From positions 21,816,378 to 21,880,377 of the forward strand of contig JAKGHH010000008.1 of NCBI GenBank assembly GCA_022828595.1: 64,000 nt of DNA. The letters are read 5' to 3'. Source of the stretch: Nelumbo lutea (Eukaryota > Streptophyta > Magnoliopsida > Proteales > Nelumbonaceae). This document shows, piece by piece, positions 22,972-33,670 of the stretch (positions are counted from its first letter, which is position 1; every line of letters begins with the position of its first letter). The translations under genes were made by a program, and so were the position numbers. The notes under the pieces are model-generated. The model had not been told where the DNA came from, did not search any database, and worked only from the letters and a program-made list of their open reading frames with translations.

Positions 22972-23132
22972 GTACTTACCTGGGGACGGGGTCAATGAGC
23001 GATCAAGAAGATTCACGGTCTAGTTGGTGACCTCCATTGCACTAGGGAGGGGTGCCGCCTAACATCTCCCCAAGTGGGAGAGTGTACGTCATAATTTGTT
23101 ATAGTGGGGGTACCCGTTCGCGCGTCTCCTAC
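22972..23132 (+). ncRNA. U1: U1 spliceosomal snRNA (full length)
   Basis: U1 recognises 5' splice sites by base pairing. The ACTTACCTG recognition stretch (22974-22982) is intact. The U1-70K loop (GATCAAGAAG) is kept, as are the stem-loop II loop (CCATTGCACT), an Sm-type site (CATAATTTGTTATAG) and the last stem (GTTCGCGCG). Length about 161 nt is normal. Differences from the plant consensus are an extra G after the recognition stretch and several changes in stem I (ATTCACGGTC) and the last stem. It has the best promoter of the U1 copies, but the stem changes leave function uncertain. Confidence 0.88.
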
Positions 23133-23189
23133 ACAATTCTTAATCTTGAAAATTTTCTCAACGATTAAGGTTTAGACTTGCTACGTGAG

Positions 23190-23295
23190 ACCCATGACCA
23201 ATTGGTGTAGCCTGGTGTTAGCATCTCCTCAAGACCCCAAGTGGGAAAGTGTATGTCATAATTTCTGGTATTCGGGGTAAGTGTTCGCGTGGCTC
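23190..23295 (+). pseudogene. U1: U1 snRNA relic, directly downstream of the full U1
   Basis: Degenerate U1 from CCCATGACC through CCCCAAGTGGGAAAG and CATAATTTCTGGTA to GTTCGCGTGGCTC. The 5' end and most of stem-loop II are missing, and there is no promoter of its own. It lies about 60 bp after the 22972 gene. Confidence 0.75.
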
Positions 23296-23480
23296 AACAT
23301 GGCTTTTTCCACACGTATTCGGTCAGGAATGAATCGAAACCTGGAAATTTAATGGGATCCATTAAAAACAAAAGTTCTACTTGTTATAGAAACTCTAACT
23401 TAATCATAACGTGCTTATAGTTAATTATCATGCTGATTTCTTGGAAAGTGTGAAATGTAACCAATACAATCAGATCTAAG

Positions 23481-23800
23481 AAGGTTCGACTAACCTTTCA
23501 ATCAGGTTGGCTCGAATCTATTTTGAGTAATCCACATAGTTTACGGAAAAGTACGGATAGGCTTAATTCCATATCTTTATGGTAATTATAATAAAAGTAA
23601 CTAATATTAATTGAAGATGTCATAAGATTAATAAAAAATATAATTAATATAAATTACTAAAAATAGAAATTCACATAAATTCCATATAAACTAATAAATT
23701 TAAATAAAATAATAATAAAATTTAGAAATTAATAAAAACTAAAGAATGATTTTTGTAATTGGTTTTATTAATTTAAAAAAAATTAAATTATAGATAAAAC
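23481..23800. other. AT-rich spacer
   Basis: Low-complexity AT-rich DNA with no gene recognised. Confidence 0.5.
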
Positions 23801-24021
23801 CATGGTTTTTAAAACCGACCCAGTGGTCGAACCGGTCAGGGGTTTGATTACCGGGTCAAACGGTCCGACCATTCAAACCGAATGCTCGAACGGTTAACCG
23901 CCTGGTTCAGCAGTTCGCTGACCAAAATCAATGGTTTTGGGGAAAAACGGAACCGATCACCTGACTGGTTCCTAGTTTTTCCGATCCAACCATCCAATCC
24001 ATTATGGTTTTGAAAACCATG
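23801..24021. mobile_element. hAT-like MITE, CATGGTTTTTAAAA family (221 bp)
   Basis: Ends CATGGTTTTTAAAACCG and GGTTTTGAAAACCATG. Flanks GATAAAAC and CATAAAAT match at 6 of 8 positions, a worn target duplication. Confidence 0.72.
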
Positions 24022-24229
24022 CATAAAATAGTATAATTTAATAATAATTAATTAATAAATTGTTAATTTTAAAGCTAATTTTTATTAGTACAAAATAAAT
24101 TTGGAAATAATAAAAATTCATCAAACAATATATAACCTAAAAATAACTCTTTGGATGGGCTTATATTGGTTGAGCTCGATTGGGAATTTCATTAGGTTAT
24201 TTCTACTTCGATTTTTCTGAACAAAGCCT

Positions 24230-24620
24230 ATACATTGTATAGGTCCTCACTAGATTAGGTAAGGTCCTAACCTTTGGCATTTTAGATAAACTGGCTTTTA
24301 TTATATATACATACATAGATATGGGCTAGACGTAAAGATGTGCTTTTACTCAAAACCTAGACCTAATCTTAGAAACACTTGAGATGCCTGTGGAAGAGTT
24401 GTCATTTGCAAAAACACTTGAAATCATGCATTAAAAAGAAAAAAAAAAAAAAAAAAACCATTGGAATCAAGAAAAAGAGGAAGACTTATTCTTTTCCAAT
24501 TTAATTCTTTCAATAGTAGATCTACATATATATTTAGATGTCTAAAATGAAATAATATATTGATTTATCATTGGACTTGTGATGTTTTTACTTGTATTAA
24601 TAGATTTATGGATTTATTGT
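24230..24620. repeat. Direct repeat, copy 1 (pairs with 25770-26000)
   Basis: Shared blocks include CTAAC-TTTGGCATTTT, AATAGTAGATCTACATAT, AATATATTGATTTAT and GATGTTTTTACTTGT. No coding content. It includes an A-run at 24440-24457. Confidence 0.65.
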
Positions 24621-25769
24621 TATGCTTTTGGATCTAATGTGAATCATGAGTATAACCAACCACCAACCACCAATCACCACTTTTCATCTTCAATTGGGAA
24701 AGTATTATCCCTCTAAAGGTCCTCGTCTCTAGTTGTCAAAGTCGAACTCCATTCAATAAATTCACAAATTTCAGTGTTACACAAGGGCAGGGAATGGGCA
24801 AGATTTAAAATATAGATACAGTATGTAGGTGTATTGGCCTGTATCAGTATTTTTTTTTTTTTCGAATCTGATTCAGAGGGGCAGGTTTAATGTTGGTCTA
24901 CCCCCTGAACTACTCGCCAACCCGAAACACCCCTTGTAGGGGCATATCGGAAAGGCCCCAATTCGTATCGAAATTTTGAACATGGGAATGAGAGCTCAAA
25001 TGAGGTTGATGCCATTAAGCTTGGTAATTCTAATCTTTTGGAAACTTGCATAAAATGCTAAAAGGTTTCTCAGCCATAAAGGAAGTACAAAAGACAAGTT
25101 CTATAAAAATTTGAAAATGAGAATTTCATTTGAAACATGTAGGCTCTTTCTCTCTCTTGGGTTGCAAATGGTCGAAAATTGATCCAGTCCATTTATGTTG
25201 GATATTCAATAAATTAACCTTAACAAATTGAATTTGAATATACCTCTAATTTGATCTGTTATGATTCATTTAGGTGGGAATTTGGAGCAAAATGAAGTTT
25301 AGGAAGTTGAGTGAAACACCCTGTAATTTCAGAAATTAATATTCAAGTCCAACCATTAGCATTTCATCAGTTATTTGGAGCACATGATGTCATGTGTGCC
25401 GTGAAACATCCAAAAATTTCAAAGCTGCACTTTGTATATTTTAATAGATCGTTTTTCTCTCTCTTATTGAGTCTCTAAAATCTTGGTTCTTAACCCTTTC
25501 TTTTCCATTTTCTTTCTTAGAGTCGACTGAATAAGGCGTTGAAGTAATACATTAATGATTTGCACATTAACAATATATATCCATTTCTATCATCTTGCAA
25601 TTTTATTATCTCAGCCATTCAAATTGTGAATGGGATGAACTTGAACTTGAGTGTTGATTTATGAAAATACAAGGTACTTCATAAAAGTTTAGGCTCTTAA
25701 GTGTCACAATCCAAAAGTATAAATTACTTTCACATGTATGTATGTATGTATATATGTATTATACATTAT

Positions 25770-26000
25770 ATATATGTATGAAGTTTTTGGAGGGATAGAT
25801 TAGATAAAGTTCTAACTTTTGGCATTTTTTCTTCTATAAAATGGCCTCTCTCATGCACACATACATGTACATGCATACATTTTTTTCCATTTAATTGTTA
25901 AATAGTAGATCTACATATTTTTGTTTTCGAAATGCAATGATATATTGATTTATTGTAGGGCTTATGATGTTTTTACTTGTCTTAGTGGATCTATGGAATT
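25770..26000. repeat. Direct repeat, copy 2 (pairs with 24230-24620)
   Basis: See partner. It follows a TATG/TATA microsatellite (about 25737-25778). The 24620-25770 stretch between the copies is AT-rich with no gene seen. Confidence 0.65.
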
Positions 26001-26346
26001 TGGAAAGTCAGAAAGTCATAAAAATTATTTTAAATGGTGTTGATAGTAGGAAAGAACTATAAAATGGATCTATGGATGGTTTGTCAAATCCATTGATCCA
26101 TCAACATCTTATATAAACAATGATTATTTTTAATTTGCTGATAAGTTAAATAAATACAATAGGATAAAATAATTATTTTAGTAATTAGGATTTATGCAAT
26201 GCACATGATATGTTATGTATCTTAGAAATTTTAATAAGATCTTATATTTCTTTAAATTGATACTATATTATTAAATTATTAGTGAAGGTAAATAACAAAT
26301 TCATTATTTGTAAAAATATAACATATTATTTACACATATTACATTA

Positions 26347-26516
26347 GGCTCAGTTTGGAAGGAGTACAAATACAAATATGTACAGTATAAATACACACAA
26401 TAATACAAATTACAGATTTTGCACTCTACATATTTGTATTTGTACGTATATAGTGTACTATTTTGTATGTATTTATGCTGTATATATTTGCATTTGTATT
26501 CTTTCCAAACTGAGCT
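26347..26516. mobile_element. Tourist-like MITE, GGCTCAGTTTGG family (170 bp)
   Basis: Ends GGCTCAGTTTGGAAGGAG and CTTTCCAAACTGAGC, flanked by TTA on both sides (26344-26346, 26517-26519). Confidence 0.8.
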
Positions 26517-27495
26517 TTAGTAATTTTTAAGAAGACAAACACATCGAATTAATTTTTTTTGGCAGCTACAAAGGTAAAAAGAGAATAGATGTAGAAAAAT
26601 TCATTAAGTAATTAGAATACAGTAGTCCTTTTTTTTGATAAGGAAATACAATTGCCGCTTTTTGATTTGTGTCTTGGACTCTTTATTTTATGGATCTTGT
26701 TCATCTTCATGGGTCTAATATATCTTTAGATTAAGGGTAAAATACAAAAACCTCCCCTGAGTTTTTTGACAATCATAAGAACCTCCTCAGTGTTTTCATT
26801 TAATAAAAACCTCTCTGTACTTTTTAGAAAACATGCAACTACCTCCCTTCCTCAGTTGAAAAGCCGATTTAATGTGCTTTTTTTAAATGCCTATTTTGCC
26901 CTTATGCCTATCTATTTAGATGTAAAATTATTAAAATAACCTCCAAAACACTATTCATTTTCTTCTGAGAAATGAGAACCAAATCTGCCAGCCCTCTCTC
27001 TCTCTCTCTCTCTCTACCCATGGCCTTAATCAATTCTAGAGTCTCCTTAGCGTGTCTTGGAAATGTTTTAGTGGATTAGCAATGGTACGGAACCCACCAT
27101 TGTAGTAAACGGAAGCATCTGAGTAGAATTTTTGGAGATCAAGTGCTCTGTAATCAAGGATCTTTTGTGCTTCTGGTAGGCAGTAATGAAGATCTAAATG
27201 TCCTTTGTGCTTCGAGTATCTTTTCTACTTTTCAAGCAATCATCGACCTTATAGATTTCATAAAGACAAATGTTTCATCAAAAGTTAGAACACCATAGTA
27301 AAATTAACACATATAGATGAAATTAAAAAAAAAAATGAATTACTCGTGTAATCGAGGTATAAGATAAACCATTGCAACCACAAGCCTTGACACCAAGCTT
27401 CAGAAACTGGCTTTGTCATTTCTCTAATAGATGGCGTATTCTAATGACTACAACGTCCATTAGCATAAGTATTTGCTATTGTACAGCTATGGACT
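26517..27495. other. Spacer
   Basis: It contains a CT microsatellite (about 26996-27015). No gene recognised; 27060-27250 has gene-like composition but no domain could be assigned. Confidence 0.45.
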
Positions 27496-27497
27496 AA

Positions 27498-27831
27498 CCT
27501 GTAAATAATATTCTTTCTGGCTGCTTTTACCCTTGATTTGATCTGCTCCAACTACTCTCCTTTTTTTACTCTTATCACCAGTTTCTACATTCCAAAAGAA
27601 AATACATTTAATTTACTGTTAAAAACTCTTAAAACCAACCAAAGTCTAACTGTTTAGAAGATGATTCTCACCTTTGCTTGGATGGGTTGAAGAAGAAGAA
27701 GAATCTTTGTCATTGAAGTCGAAGCCCATGAGATCGAAGATGGCGTCAAATTCTGATTAGAGGTCTTGCAACACCAAATTATGACTATGCTTCACGGCAA
27801 TGAAATCGGAGATGATAGCTCCTCCGCACAT
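27498..27831 (-). pseudogene. Group VII ERF (RAP2.12-type) transcription factor pseudogene, 5' part
   Basis: Group VII ERFs are AP2-domain oxygen-sensing regulators whose N-terminal Met-Cys is an N-degron. The start reads MCGGAIISDFI (ATG at 27831), the diagnostic N-terminus. After VLQDL comes an in-frame TAA where the family has a Trp-like position, followed by SEFDAIFDLMGFDF and a Ser run. Exon 1 ends at a good donor (27672). The acceptor at 27585 opens exon 2 in the right phase (TGDKSKKRRVVGADQ), up to a frameshifted RKN-IIYR, the start of the AP2 domain. The rest of the AP2 domain is not recognisable. An unprocessed, dead copy. Confidence 0.75.
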
Positions 27832-28304
27832 ATTTGGTTCAGATAGAGAAACAACTCAAATAAACCCGGAGTGATTCCACCACACACTCCTTTCATTTAT
27901 AATGAAATAATACTTACATTCCTGAAGCTTCTAGTATTTAACACCTAAAATCTTTCATTTAATAGCTCTATAAATCAGGTAGACTGGGCTACTTACCAAA
28001 CGACCCATATGATCTTTAAAGACAAGAACCCAATATCTCATTACATCTTTTGGCCATCCGAACTATGGGAATATCTTTCTGTAAAGACTTGCCAAATGAC
28101 ACCCTAGTTTTTGGTCTAGGTCCTCTCATAGGTGGCACCCATCCATTGTGGCCTATGACCATATAACACATGGCAAGTTAGGGAATATTGAACCACAAAT
28201 ATGGGCACATGGCCCCTAAAGACTGTCACAGGAGATTGGATTACTAGACTTAAGAGTATGAGATGGGTTAGGTAGAAAACCATTGGTTTGAGAAGTTGGT
28301 TTTT

Positions 28305-28356
28305 ATCCCACATCAGCTGAGTGGGAAAGAAGGAAGGGAGATAATGTGTATAAATA
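28305..28356 (+). promoter_or_regulatory. snRNA promoter of U1 at 28.38 kb: USE and TATA
   Basis: ATCCCACATCA at 28305-28315 (one change from consensus at the end) and TATAAATA from about 28349. Confidence 0.83.
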
Positions 28357-28379
28357 GAGATAAAGACTAGAGAAAAAAC

Positions 28380-28541
28380 ATACTTACCTGGATGGGGTCA
28401 ATGGGTGATGAAGAAGGTTCATGGCCTAGGTTGGTGACCTCCATTGCACAAATGAGGGGTGCTCGCCTAACATCTCCTCGAGTGGGAGAGTGTATGCCAT
28501 AATTTGTGCTAGTGGGGGTACGTGTTCCCGCAGCCCTTGCC
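28380..28541 (+). ncRNA. U1: U1 spliceosomal snRNA, second full-length copy
   Basis: It starts ATACTTACCTGGATGGGGTC, with the 5' splice-site recognition sequence unchanged. Stem I (TTCATGGCCTAGG) is closer to consensus than in the 22972 copy, but the 70K loop reads GGTGATGAAGAAGG instead of GCGATCAAGAAGG. Stem-loop II (TCCATTGCACAAATGAGG), CTCGAGTGGGAGAG and the Sm site (CATAATTTGTGCTAG) are present. The last stem is changed (GTTCCCGCAGCCC for GTTCGCGCGGCCC). The loop and stem changes make it a doubtful functional gene, though the promoter is good. Confidence 0.87.
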
Positions 28542-28559
28542 CAATTTTCCAATTCTTCA

Positions 28560-29560
28560 AATTTTGTTACAAGTCTTGAGTAATGGTTGACAATACGCTA
28601 ATTTGAGTGTTTTCTAACTAGGTTTGGAGATTTGTTTCCTTGGGATGAATGATTTTGTTTTTATTGTGCACGGGTCGATTCAGTTTGGTTATATATAGTT
28701 TTGTCAACTGAACCAATTATACCGGGCTGACTATTAAATCAACCAAAACCGACCCAAAGAAATAAAAAACCGACTTGCAATAAAAACTATCGATTGGTCG
28801 GTTTGTTCGGTTTCAACCAAGGCCTCCTTCTTCCACTTTATTGATAGGACTTAAAGCCCACAACCCAAGAAATTTTATTCTTTTCTGTCATTCCATATAC
28901 AAATCAACTTAATTAAAAACACATTAAAATAAGAAAAAGTAATTAAATATAATACATATAGAAAAAGAAAAGTAATAAAATAATACATAATAAATGTAGA
29001 GTGAGAACTAGGCCTAAGACTCATATTAGACTTCTTATTACTGTCCTATTAGCATTTAAAACTTTAGACTTGTTGTACTATACCTGAGAGCTAGGCCTAA
29101 GACTCAGATTAGACTTCACACTTCCACCCTCTTGCAACTTATCTCATAAAAAGACTTGTATTTTTTGCTTTTTTTTTTTAAAGATTAAATTAGGACATGC
29201 AAACATCATTTATATAGTCGGTTTGGGTCGGTTTAGTTCAATTTACAAAGTTATAACTCGCAACCAAACCGATCAATCGGGTTATGCATATTTCTAAACC
29301 GAAACCAACCAAATTAAGTTAAAAATGAGCCACATCGGGTCGAGTTAGGTTGATCTGGTCGGTTTGATTGGTTTTTGACATTCTGTAAACAGACCCATCT
29401 CTTACCATGGGAATGATAATAAGTTCAGGGCAATGTGATGGAGGTTGAAGATCTCTGCAATCTGCATTGGTTGGTTAAATGCACCTTGACTAATTAGCTG
29501 GGATATTTCAGAGTGTCTCATTCGATTAAGATGGCCTTCCATTATCCTAACCGTAAAACA
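28560..29560. other. Spacer, possible degenerate MITEs
   Basis: GGTCGGTTTGGTTCGGTTT-type words around 28670-28830 and 29215-29380 resemble the interior of the MITE at 37010, but clear ends were not found. No gene. Confidence 0.4.
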
Positions 29561-29730
29561 TATAATAAATTTTGAATCCTTTCATATATTTTTTTGTTCA
29601 GATTCTAAATATTTTCTGGTGTTTTATGTTTGAAAGATTTTTTTTTGTTAAAATTTTCATTTAAGCATAGAAGGATAGTGAGTTTAGAGAAGGGAAATAG
29701 TCGGATGAATTAAAACCCATTTAAGCTGAT

Positions 29731-30033
29731 CTACAGTTCAATCTTGGGAGACAAAATTCTGCTATGAAAATCTTGAGCAGCACCTCCTGCAGCCTTCCCC
29801 TTTTTCCTCCGGATATTGTGCATATAAAACTCCAACTTATTGCTGTCCATCAGCTTGACCATTTGACCAGGCTGAAATGCAGTTGCAATCAACGAACGGT
29901 CATTGCTGAACTGTTTGTGCCTTGAATTCTTTTTGGCAACTTTCACGAATCCGCTCTGAATTAATTTGAAAAAAATCTGAAGGCAAAATTTCATAGTGGT
30001 TTGTGGTGGATGCATAGGCCCATAGCCCACCAC
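29731..30033 (-). pseudogene. Unrecognised open frame (100 codons)
   Basis: It reads 100 codons from an ATG at 30033, with a basic stretch (HNIRRKKGKAAGGAAQDF) and a charged middle (VKVAKKNSRHKQFSNDRS). The composition looks protein-like, but I do not recognise the family. The 5' part sits in LTR-like DNA. It may be a gene fragment carried in by the duplication or a chance frame. Confidence 0.3.
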
Positions 30034-30039
30034 TAATCA

Positions 30040-30375
30040 CCATTGGGGGTGCGAGGGCGTAGCCTTGTGGTGGTAAGGACCCGATCCATATTCATCTTAT
30101 AGGTCCAAACCAAATACGAAGAGTTATGTATTTCGGGGGTTTTCTCTCTTGTAAATAAAGTCTGTCTTGTGAGAGATGAGTGAGACATTGGGTGTATTTG
30201 GGGCTTAGGGTTTCTCTATGAGAGTACAACTCTGTATTTCTTTTTCATTGGCAATTTCATAGTAGATTTCTATTCCTCCTTCGCCCGTGGACGTAGGCTA
30301 TAAGCTGAACCACATAAATCTGTGTGTTTTTGTGCTTGTTTCTCTTTATCTCTACTTTTACTTTTAATTTGAGTG
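30040..30375 (+). mobile_element. Probable copia LTR remnant or solo LTR
   Basis: The stretch CCCGTGGACGTAGGC (about 30283-30297), followed by GAACCACATAAATCTGTGTG, is a widely seen motif in the R-U5 part of plant copia LTRs. It is preceded by a T/C-rich leader. Ends and target duplication were not resolved, and no partner LTR or pol was found nearby. Confidence 0.5.
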
Positions 30376-30599
30376 CCATTCGAACCTATTTTATTGGGTT
30401 TTTCCGCAACAAAGCTTTCCAACTTGTTGAAGTTTCTCAAGTTCCTCAAGAAATGGTTGCTTTTGTTTGGCTGCTCACTAGTATCCTCACCTTCCTCGTC
30501 TCCTTGTTTTCTGAACCACATCCACCTGAACAATTGCACCCTTCACCAATGAACAATTGCACCGGCACATTGCTAGATAGCTTTTGTTAAAATTCAAAT

Positions 30600-31800
30600 A
30601 ATTCACACCAGAGGATAACCAAACTTTTATATTCATCCGAACATAAAACCAGAGAGCTTTCCAATTAGTGTTTCTCTAGAAGAAGGAATTGATGGTGGTT
30701 CTAAAAGCAATCTGGTTGGGTTGTCATGTTTAGAATTTGGATGAAGAAATTGTTCAAAAAAAAGAAGGCCATTTGATGAGATATAAAAGAGAACTGGCGG
30801 GTTCAAATGCACACAAAGGGTGAAAAGATCTTAAAACAGATTTCTCTGAAACAGAGTCTCTTTTGAACCTCAAATCCTCAAAAACTCCAGAGGTATTGTC
30901 AAAGTCTGTTTAACCTATTTTCTTAATGAAGATATCAAATTAAGACCTTTTAAATTGGTCGTTTCAGAGCAGCAGAGTAACTTTTTATCAGGCTTTGCAG
31001 AGTAGCTTTTTAAATTGGTAGTTTCAGTGTAGGCTTTTAGACAATGCATGATAAGTAATCAATTCATTCTGTATTACATCTGTTGCTTTTGTTTATGAAG
31101 AGGAAGAACAAAAATTCCTGGTATTCAAAGATTATACAGTGATGAAAAATTTAAGGATGCTACTGTGAAAAAGAAAAGAATATAATCTTTGTTAAGTGGC
31201 ATATAGACTTTTATACTGTCAACCTTCATATCATTTCTCATGACTTCAATCCATGTCCCTTTTGGCCTGCCCCTAGTTCATGGTAATATTTACTGAGATT
31301 TCAAAATATGATAGGAGACATGTAGTTTAGAGAAGGTAACGAGTGATAGCCACAGAAGCTATTGGTTTTCTTATAGTTTAGATATTAAAACTGAAAGAAA
31401 GGGTAAAGATAAAGATTAATTTATCACACTCTAGTGTTGTCCAATTGGTTGGTGGCTACTTGGATGAGCCACTCTGCAAATTGGTTTTGCATTCTATGTC
31501 GATTCATTTCTAATTCTGTTAAGCATAGTCAATTTGAGGCTTAATAAAAAGCATAACCAATTTGAAGACTTAGATATAAACATTATTTCTTTTTGTTTAA
31601 ATTTTTTCTTCTAAGACTGGCCTCTCTCATCAAGGATAGCAGTTTATGTGGCAACCCAAAATGTATCACATGGTCCATGTTATGTGTCTAGTTTCAGCCA
31701 AGTTCTGTTTTCAGTTTACAGTTCAAATTCGGTACTTCATCCTCCTAGTGATCTGATCAATTTTTATCCAAGTATCAAGTTTTGCATTGGATTATTTAAT
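30600..31800 (+). repeat. Segmental duplication copy E (upstream of U2 copy 3)
   Basis: It pairs with 34400-35740. Shared: AGAAGGAATTGATGGT, CTGTTCAAAAAA, TTTCAGAGCAGCAGA, TTTTGGCCTGCC, TAGTTCATGGTAAT, ATATGATAGGAGACATGTAG, TTTATCCAAGTAT-AAGTTTT. Confidence 0.78.
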
Positions 31801-31811
31801 ACAACAAACTA

Positions 31812-31885
31812 AGGGTTTATTTGGAAAGAGTACAAATACAAATATATACAAAATACAAGGTTTTGCACTCTACAAATTTGTGTAG
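31812..31885. mobile_element. Fragment of the GGCTCAGTTTGG MITE family
   Basis: GGAAAGAGTACAAATACAAATA with TTTTGCACTCTACAAATTTG. One end is missing. Confidence 0.45.
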
Positions 31886-32295
31886 AATAGTATACAAGGC
31901 AGGAAGTGTCGATATTGCTCCATCTAAGGATTGCCTGCATATTAAGAAAACAGTTGTAGCTGTTTGATCACATAATAAGCAATTCAGACCTTCCCAGTCA
32001 TAGAACAACAGAAGCTAGAGCAAATACAAAGCAATAACTTTTTTGGGTGTCTTTTCCAGATTTAGAACCACTTGTGCAGCAGATTAGAAACTAATGCAAA
32101 CTCAGTACCATCTCTATCACCAAACTGCGTAAAACACAAAAGAAACTATTGTTGTACTCGGAACCTCATTCCTATGAAAATTATTGTTCTGATAGGGGAT
32201 TATTCATTATTGGGTTGGATTGGTTAAGCCATCCATTTATGTCCAGTTAAGTGAAGGACGTCTAGCTGTATTGGAAGCTGAATGCTGGATTTTTT

Positions 32296-32349
32296 CTCCC
32301 ACATCGGATAGGAGGAGAGAGGTGGCAAGGAGAACTTAAATATAAAATT
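32296..32349 (+). promoter_or_regulatory. snRNA promoter of U2 copy 3: USE and TATA
   Basis: CTCCCACATCG at 32296-32306 and TATAAAAT at 32341, 34 bp apart. Confidence 0.83.
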
Positions 32350-32372
32350 CAAATTGAGAGGCAAAACAAAGC

Positions 32373-32570
32373 ATACCTTTCTCGGCCTTTTGGCTAAGAT
32401 CAAGTGTAGTATCTGTTCTTATCAGTTTAATATCTGATACGTGGGCCATCGGCTCACATGATATTAAATTAATTTATCTTGGGGGAAGGCCCACCACTGT
32501 AGCTAGCTACTGGGGCTTTCAAGCATCGCCTATGCGTTGCACTACTGCATGGGCCTGGTGCACCCCACCA
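32373..32570 (+). ncRNA. U2: U2 spliceosomal snRNA, copy 3 (full length, Sm site changed)
   Basis: The first 90 nt match copy 2 exactly in the key parts (CTCGGCCTTTTGGCTAAG, GTAGTATCTGTTC). The hairpin GTGGGCCATCGGCTCAC is nearly perfect. The Sm-binding stretch reads AATTTATC instead of AATTTTTC, which may weaken Sm ring assembly. The last hairpin (CCTATGCG...CTGCATGGGCC) keeps most pairing, and the end is CACCCCACCA. About 198 nt. Confidence 0.88.
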
Positions 32571-33119
32571 ATTCCTCTGCTCAAATTTCTTATAATATCT
32601 CTTCTGATTCCTGATTCCATACTTTTAATTGTCAGGTTTGAGTTGAAACCAATCTAAATTAAAATGAATTTAAACAAATTAGATGGTCCGAACGATAAAT
32701 GGATTGGTCTAAAATGGTCTAAATTGGATTGGATCTAATCCATTGGACTCACATTGGACTAGATTGGATTGGACCAAATCTAGGCCACCAGTGGTCATTA
32801 GCTGGGCACATGTCTTGTTTGTATGGTAAGCTCAAAAGATACATTCCCGAAAGCAGGGTTACAAAAGGAGGTTTTTTCTCTAACCGAAACAATAAAAGTA
32901 GCAAATTGTGTGCAAATAACTAATGCTATCAAATTCTTGACTACACTTTTCCTATCGACAACAGTACTAATGCAGCAGAAAAGAAGAAAAAACAAGAAAT
33001 GGTACTCAAACATAGAATAGGCAACAGAAAAGCTTAGGCCTTATCAAATTTTCAGGTCACTCGAGATTCTATTTGAGATGAAGAATTGAAAAACAAAAAC
33101 ACTTTGGGTTCCTATCAAA
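32571..33119. other. Spacer with MITE-like DNA
   Basis: About 32630-32800 is rich in GGATTGGATC/TGGTCTAAA words like the outer MITE at 36886, but no ends are seen. No gene. Confidence 0.4.
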
Positions 33120-33670
33120 CATCAAGAATGGTCCCCTCTCCCTCTCCCGTTCTTGATGAAACTTCCTGCCTTGTCAAGGGAGTGATTTCTTTCAACAATT
33201 CGGAATATTAACACATCCATTACAATTGGGGTTTCTTTGCTTCAACTGAAACCTTGGCGGGACACCAAGCAAGACATCTGTAGTGTGTCTACCCATTAAA
33301 TTACAGCGGACCATAGTTGATCTTACAAAGTGCAAGGGAAAGGTTTTGCCATAGGAGGATGGAGTATTTAAGCCCTTTTGCTTTTTGGGAAGCTGATTAT
33401 CCGGGTAAATTATTTTTGGGAACCAAAATCCCATTGACCAACTTTCCCCCTCTCAAAATCTAAAAAGATGAATGAGAGGTATGAAACCATCATTTTGACT
33501 CTTTTGAGAAGTTGGTTTTTGTCCCACAACAGCTAAGTGGGAAAGAAGAAAGGGATATGGATGTGTATAAATGGGATCCATAAAAGCAAAACCTGCTACT
33601 TGCTAAGCTCTAAATTAATCATTTCTGATTTCTTAGAAAGTGAGAAATGTCAATTGTCAACCACTGAAGC
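33120..33670 (+). repeat. Segmental duplication copy C2 (U1 deleted)
   Basis: Partner of 22565-23480. It holds the promoter at 33521 and then jumps to the right flank (GGGATCCATAAAAGCAAAA). Confidence 0.8.
33521..33573 (+). promoter_or_regulatory. Orphan U1 promoter (USE and TATA, no RNA gene)
   Basis: GTCCCACAACA (33521-33531) and TATAAATG from 33566 keep the 34 bp spacing. By comparison with 22896-23350, U1 should start about 30 bp on. Instead the right flank found after 23345 follows at once, so the RNA-coding part was deleted. Confidence 0.8.

Larger units (their letters stand above)
22565..23480 (+). repeat. Segmental duplication copy C1 (U1 pair)
   Basis: It aligns with 33120-33670: TGCCTTATCAAGGGA, CATTACAATTGGG, GCGGACCATAGTTGATCTTACA, GGAGGATGGAGTAT, then the U1 promoter. 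After the U1 genes, GGGATCCAT-AAA begins the shared right flank. Confidence 0.8.

Noticed and set aside
26990..27020. CT run as a possible promoter element
   Set aside because: Plain microsatellite with no gene start beside it.
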